Below are positions 60,879-64,000 of a stretch of 64,000 nucleotides of DNA, piece by piece. The position numbers and the translations under genes are program-made. The notes under the pieces were generated by a model that was not told the DNA's origin, did no database searches, and worked only from the letters and a program-made list of their open reading frames with translations. Each line of letters starts with the position of its first letter. Within the stretch, counting starts at the first letter, position 1. This stretch comes from Polaromonas glacialis (GTDB lineage: Bacteria > Pseudomonadota > Gammaproteobacteria > Burkholderiales > Burkholderiaceae_C), in NCBI RefSeq assembly GCF_000709345.1, contig NZ_KL448323.1, forward strand, positions 2,362,346 through 2,426,345, in the 5' to 3' direction.

Positions 60879-62024
60879 TTAAAACGAATCCGATGGATCG
60901 GAGGCATCCTGCGCCAGTAGCTTGCGGATGGGCGCGGGCAAACCCAGCGCCGGCCATGCCTCGGGACTGAACCAGGCGGCCGGACGGGTTTCAGACACCA
61001 TAGCCTCGGGCATGGGCTGGTCGGCCTGGAAGCCTGCAATCCACGGCGACAAATACAGATCCTTGTGCGTCAGGACGTGGACAAAGGCCGGCAGTGCCTC
61101 GATACGGCCCTCAAGGCTTTGAGGCAGAAGCGACCTGAACGCGTCATCGCTTTCAAACACCGGCAGGCAATACAACCCGCTCCAGATGCCGGTGGCAGGA
61201 CGTTTTTCCAGCCACACCGAACCGTCGGGCCGTTGCGCCCACAGCAGGCTGATCGACTGGGCGCTGCGCTTGAGCTTGCGGGTCTTGACCGGGTATTTCT
61301 CGGGATTGCCTTGCGCCCGTCCACGGCACAGCGCCTTCACCGGACACAACAGGCACTTCGGCTGCCGGCCGGTGCAAATGGTGGCGCCCAGGTCCATCAG
61401 CCCCTGGGTGTAGCGCGGCATGGCCTGCGCCAGGTCGTCATGCGGCAGCAAGTCGGTGGCCAGGCTCCAGAGCGCGCGCTCCTGGGCGCCTTGCGCCAGG
61501 TCACCGGCAAACCCAAGCACCCGCGTGAGCACCCGCTTGACGTTGCCGTCCAGAATGGCGACCCGTTCTCCGAAGCAGAACGAAGCGATGGCGGCGGCGG
61601 TCGAGCGGCCTATGCCCTGCAGGGTTTGAAGCTGCTCGGCGGAGGCTGGAAACTGCCCGCAGTGCAGCGCCATCACATCCTGCGCGCAGCGATGCAGGTT
61701 GCGCGCGCGGCTGTAATAACCCAGCCCGCTCCACAAGGACATCACCTCGTCCTCGGAAGCAGCAGCCAGATCACCCACATTGGGAAAGCGCTGCACAAAC
61801 CGTTCGTAATACGCCAGGACCGTCGCCACCTGGGTCTGCTGCAGCATGATTTCCGACAGCCAGACCCGGTAGGGATCGCGCGTGTTCTGCCATGGCAGGC
61901 TGTTGCGTCCATGGCTTTGCTGCCAATGCACGATTTCTTTCGCGAACGAAGATGGGACAAAAGAGCCAGTCTCCGGGAGATGGCCTGCTTGAGGCAAGCC
62001 GCCGGAATCTGATTTACTGCGCAT
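60879..62024 (-). CDS. mutY: A/G-specific adenine glycosylase
   Basis: A 381-residue MutY that removes adenine mispaired with 8-oxoguanine. The catalytic Glu is in SEIMLQQTQVATV, the helix-hairpin-helix in LQTLQGIGRSTAAAIASF with Asp in AILDGNVKRVL, and the 4Fe-4S ligands in CTGRQPKCLLCPVKALC. A C-terminal NUDT-like domain (about 245-370) recognises 8-oxoG. ATG 62024 overlaps the stop of the upstream GTPase gene (TGATG). Confidence 0.95.
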   Translation of the reverse strand: MRSKSDSGGLPQAGHLPETGSFVPSSFAKEIVHWQQSHGRNSLPWQNTRDPYRVWLSEIMLQQTQVATVLAYYERFVQRFPNVGDLAAASEDEVMSLWSGLGYYSRARNLHRCAQDVMALHCGQFPASAEQLQTLQGIGRSTAAAIASFCFGERVAILDGNVKRVLTRVLGFAGDLAQGAQERALWSLATDLLPHDDLAQAMPRYTQGLMDLGATICTGRQPKCLLCPVKALCRGRAQGNPEKYPVKTRKLKRSAQSISLLWAQRPDGSVWLEKRPATGIWSGLYCLPVFESDDAFRSLLPQSLEGRIEALPAFVHVLTHKDLYLSPWIAGFQADQPMPEAMVSETRPAAWFSPEAWPALGLPAPIRKLLAQDASDPSDSF

Positions 62025-64000
62025 CAAGCCAATTCAGCCAGGGCGGCGCCACCTGCACCAATCGCCTGGCCCTGGAGGGCCTGGAAAGCAAAAGGCGAAG
62101 ACTCAACATCAAGAAGCAGCGGCAAGGTCAAGTCGCCGAGTCGGACGTCCAGCGCTCGAAGCCGGAGTTCCTGCTCCTCCAGTTCGGCAATTCGCTCATC
62201 CAGCGTCGCCGCAGCCTGCTCGATGCGATCGATGGCTTCGAGCCGCCTGGAAAAACCCTGGCGCCGTTCGCGCATTTGCGCATCGAGTTGCGCGGACGCT
62301 GACTGGTTCCACTGCTCCACTTCACCCAGGGCAGACTCAAAAACCATGCGCAGGCGGCTGCTCAACGCACGCACCAGCCGCTCGGAAAACCCGGCCTGCG
62401 CAAGCCGGAGCACATTGCCCAGACCCAGGTATTGCAGGTGGCTGTGCTCGATCAGTTCGAGGTCCTGGGCATATTGCGCCATCTCCGGCGCCCGCCCCGC
62501 CTGCAGCGAAAAACCGAATTCCGCGTTGATCTGCCGAAAGGCCGAATCCAGCATCACCTGTATTTCGGCCGTGATCGTTTGCGCCTGGTGCAACACGTCG
62601 CGCAAGCTCGAAAACGTTTCTCCATAGGTTCTTTTCAGGCGCAGCTTGATGCCGGGCTGCTTGAGCGCAGCGGTCAACCCGGCCAGTTCGGCCCTGAGCG
62701 TTGGCATGCCCAGCAAATGGACGACATCGCCCAGCAAGGTGTTATGCACCGAACGGACCGCATGCACCCTGGCACTGCTGCCTGAAAACTCGGCCTGCTC
62801 GTGCTCGATCCGCTTGCGCATGTGCTGGATGACCGTGCTGTTTTTTCCCCGCAGGCCGCGCAGTTCCAGCATCTGTTCGGTCTGGTCGCGACGGCGCATG
62901 TTCAATACGCGTTCGGCCTCGCTTTTGAGTTCCTGAATGCCGGCGGCGGCGGCCGCGCGGAGGATTTTCTGCCGCTGGCCCATCAAGCCCTTCGCCAGCG
63001 CCGCTTCAAGCGCCGGCAACTGGCTGGCCTGCAACAGCGCGTCGTCGTGCGTGACCTTGGCCACCAGCCCCTTTTGCGCCGATACGGCAAAGACCTGCGA
63101 GCGCTGCAAGCCCAGGATTTCGGCCGAGCTTGCGGTTTGCCGGTCAATCTGCGCCTGGACCTGTTCGGGCGTGCTCAGCGCATCCCACAAGGTGTCGATC
63201 TTGTTGAGCACAACGAGCCGGTTCTCGCTGCCTGTTGCGCCGCTGACCAGATGCTCCCGCCAGATGGACAGGTCGGACCGGGTCACGCCCGTGTCGGCCG
63301 CCAGGATGAAGACGACGGCATGCGCCTGCGGAATCAGGCCGACCGTCAGTTCAGGCTCCGCACCGATGGCGTTCAGCCCTGGCGTGTCGAGGATCACAAG
63401 CCCCTGCCTGAGCAGCGGATGCGCGATATTGATCAGCGCATGGCGCCATTTCGGCACCTCGACCCGGCCATCGGCCGCCACCGGCGGATCTTCATCAAGG
63501 CTGCCGTCATTCCAGAAACCAAGGGCGCGGGCCTGCTCCAACGACACATGCTGCACTTCGGCGACCTTCTGGAGCGCATCCGCCAGCTGGGCGGGGTTGT
63601 CCACCTCCAGATCGATCTGAAGCCATTTTTCGGGCACGAGGCGCCACTCGACCAGGGCCTGCGGCTGCAGCCGCGTTTCGATGGGCAAGAGGCGCAGGCA
63701 AGGCGCAATGTCGGGGTCATAGCCCAGTTCGGTCGGGCACATGGTGGTCCGCCCGGCGCTTGCCGGCATGATGCGCCGGCCATACCCGGCAAAGAAAATG
63801 GCATTGATCAGCTCGGACTTTCCGCGCGAGAACTCCGCCACGAACGCCACCATGACCTTGCCCGAGCGCACCTGCGCCTGCAGCCTGAGCATGCGGTCCT
63901 CAGCCGCCGCGTTGAGCAGGCGCTGCTCTTTCATCCACTGGGCCAGCAGTTTGAGGCGCAAGGCGAATTCGCGCCGCCAAGCGCCATGCTGGTCAAATTG
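62024..64000 (-). CDS. Dynamin-family GTPase, N-terminus cut by the window edge
   Basis: The frame is open from the stop at 62024 to base 64000 (658 codons), so the true start lies outside the window; a TTG at 63961 could be mistaken for it. GTPase motifs are the P-loop AEFSRGKSELINAIF, DTPGLNAIG (G3) and VLNKIDTLWDA (G4). Long helical and coiled-coil stretches follow, as in bacterial dynamin-like proteins that shape or protect membranes. It is translationally coupled to mutY. Confidence 0.88.
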   Translation of the reverse strand, partial: QFDQHGAWRREFALRLKLLAQWMKEQRLLNAAAEDRMLRLQAQVRSGKVMVAFVAEFSRGKSELINAIFFAGYGRRIMPASAGRTTMCPTELGYDPDIAPCLRLLPIETRLQPQALVEWRLVPEKWLQIDLEVDNPAQLADALQKVAEVQHVSLEQARALGFWNDGSLDEDPPVAADGRVEVPKWRHALINIAHPLLRQGLVILDTPGLNAIGAEPELTVGLIPQAHAVVFILAADTGVTRSDLSIWREHLVSGATGSENRLVVLNKIDTLWDALSTPEQVQAQIDRQTASSAEILGLQRSQVFAVSAQKGLVAKVTHDDALLQASQLPALEAALAKGLMGQRQKILRAAAAAGIQELKSEAERVLNMRRRDQTEQMLELRGLRGKNSTVIQHMRKRIEHEQAEFSGSSARVHAVRSVHNTLLGDVVHLLGMPTLRAELAGLTAALKQPGIKLRLKRTYGETFSSLRDVLHQAQTITAEIQVMLDSAFRQINAEFGFSLQAGRAPEMAQYAQDLELIEHSHLQYLGLGNVLRLAQAGFSERLVRALSSRLRMVFESALGEVEQWNQSASAQLDAQMRERRQGFSRRLEAIDRIEQAAATLDERIAELEEQELRLRALDVRLGDLTLPLLLDVESSPFAFQALQGQAIGAGGAALAELA

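Noticed and set aside
62024..63961. TTG 63961 as the true start of the dynamin-like GTPase
   Set aside because: The frame remains open to the window end with plausible coding sequence, so the gene is simply cut off.

Overview
The window looks like a 64 kb piece of a high-GC betaproteobacterial chromosome, most likely a Comamonadaceae member close to Polaromonas. This is inferred from a Bug-type solute receptor, the gene neighbourhoods (yibN-grxC-secB-gpsA, hrcA-nadK-recN) and a dispersed AGCTATC/GATAGC-type intergenic repeat seen about nine times here. No species was confirmed by a search. Most of the window is ordinary chromosome. The exceptions are an IS30-type insertion at the left edge, a small inverted-repeat element at 10.3 kb, and a 7.3 kb genomic island at 48.7-56.1 kb.

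Left part (0-18.5 kb). A bufferin operon (bufA-bufB-bufC-doxX, minus strand) is divergent from an ECF sigma factor and its NrsF-type membrane anti-sigma. Both sides carry an exact GTAACC-N16-CGAA promoter. Next come a Bug receptor, a MarR regulator and a four-gene aromatic-degradation operon (flavin hydroxylase, small DUF2783 partner, VOC enzyme, fumarylacetoacetase). The hydroxylase and receptor promoters share a palindrome that is probably the MarR operator. The operon ends in a 164 bp inverted-repeat element that supplies its stop codon. A DTW-domain tRNA modification gene, a five-gene surface-glycan cluster (GT14-like transferase, rfbF, a sugar 3,5-epimerase, a SAF-domain oxidoreductase, an SDR), a VapBC toxin-antitoxin pair and an Asp/Glu racemase follow.

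Middle (18.5-48.6 kb). A cofactor supercluster covers folate (pabBC), NAD (nadC-nadA), pantothenate (panD, panB, panC) and biotin (bioA-bioD-bioF-bioB). Then come a cupin gene, yibN-grxC-secB-gpsA, gpmA, ctpA, moeB and an AsmA-like gene. An envelope/general-stress module follows: a lone receiver, a NarL-type regulator, a CHASE3 histidine kinase, and small genes for DUF1328, DUF883, YqjE-like, ferritin-like and BON-domain proteins. After these lie DUF429, a folE-BLUF photoreceptor pair, a cardiolipin synthase and nudB.

Genomic island (48,736-56,067). It is integrated at the 3' end of a CAU-anticodon tRNA gene and bounded by a 63 bp direct repeat with two mismatches. It carries a tyrosine integrase, putative integrase arm-site repeats at both ends, an iteron-like array, an overlapping operon of DNA-binding and replication genes ending in a PriCT/TOPRIM/RepA-like primase-helicase, two very small ORFs, a lipoprotein and about 640 bp of repeat-rich non-coding DNA. 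There are no structural, packaging or conjugation genes, so it resembles a minimal phage-satellite-like or plasmid-like integrative element. It is the best candidate here for an undescribed system.

Right part (56.1-64 kb). Chromosomal housekeeping genes: hrcA, nadK, recN, rapZ, mutY and a dynamin-family GTPase cut by the window edge.
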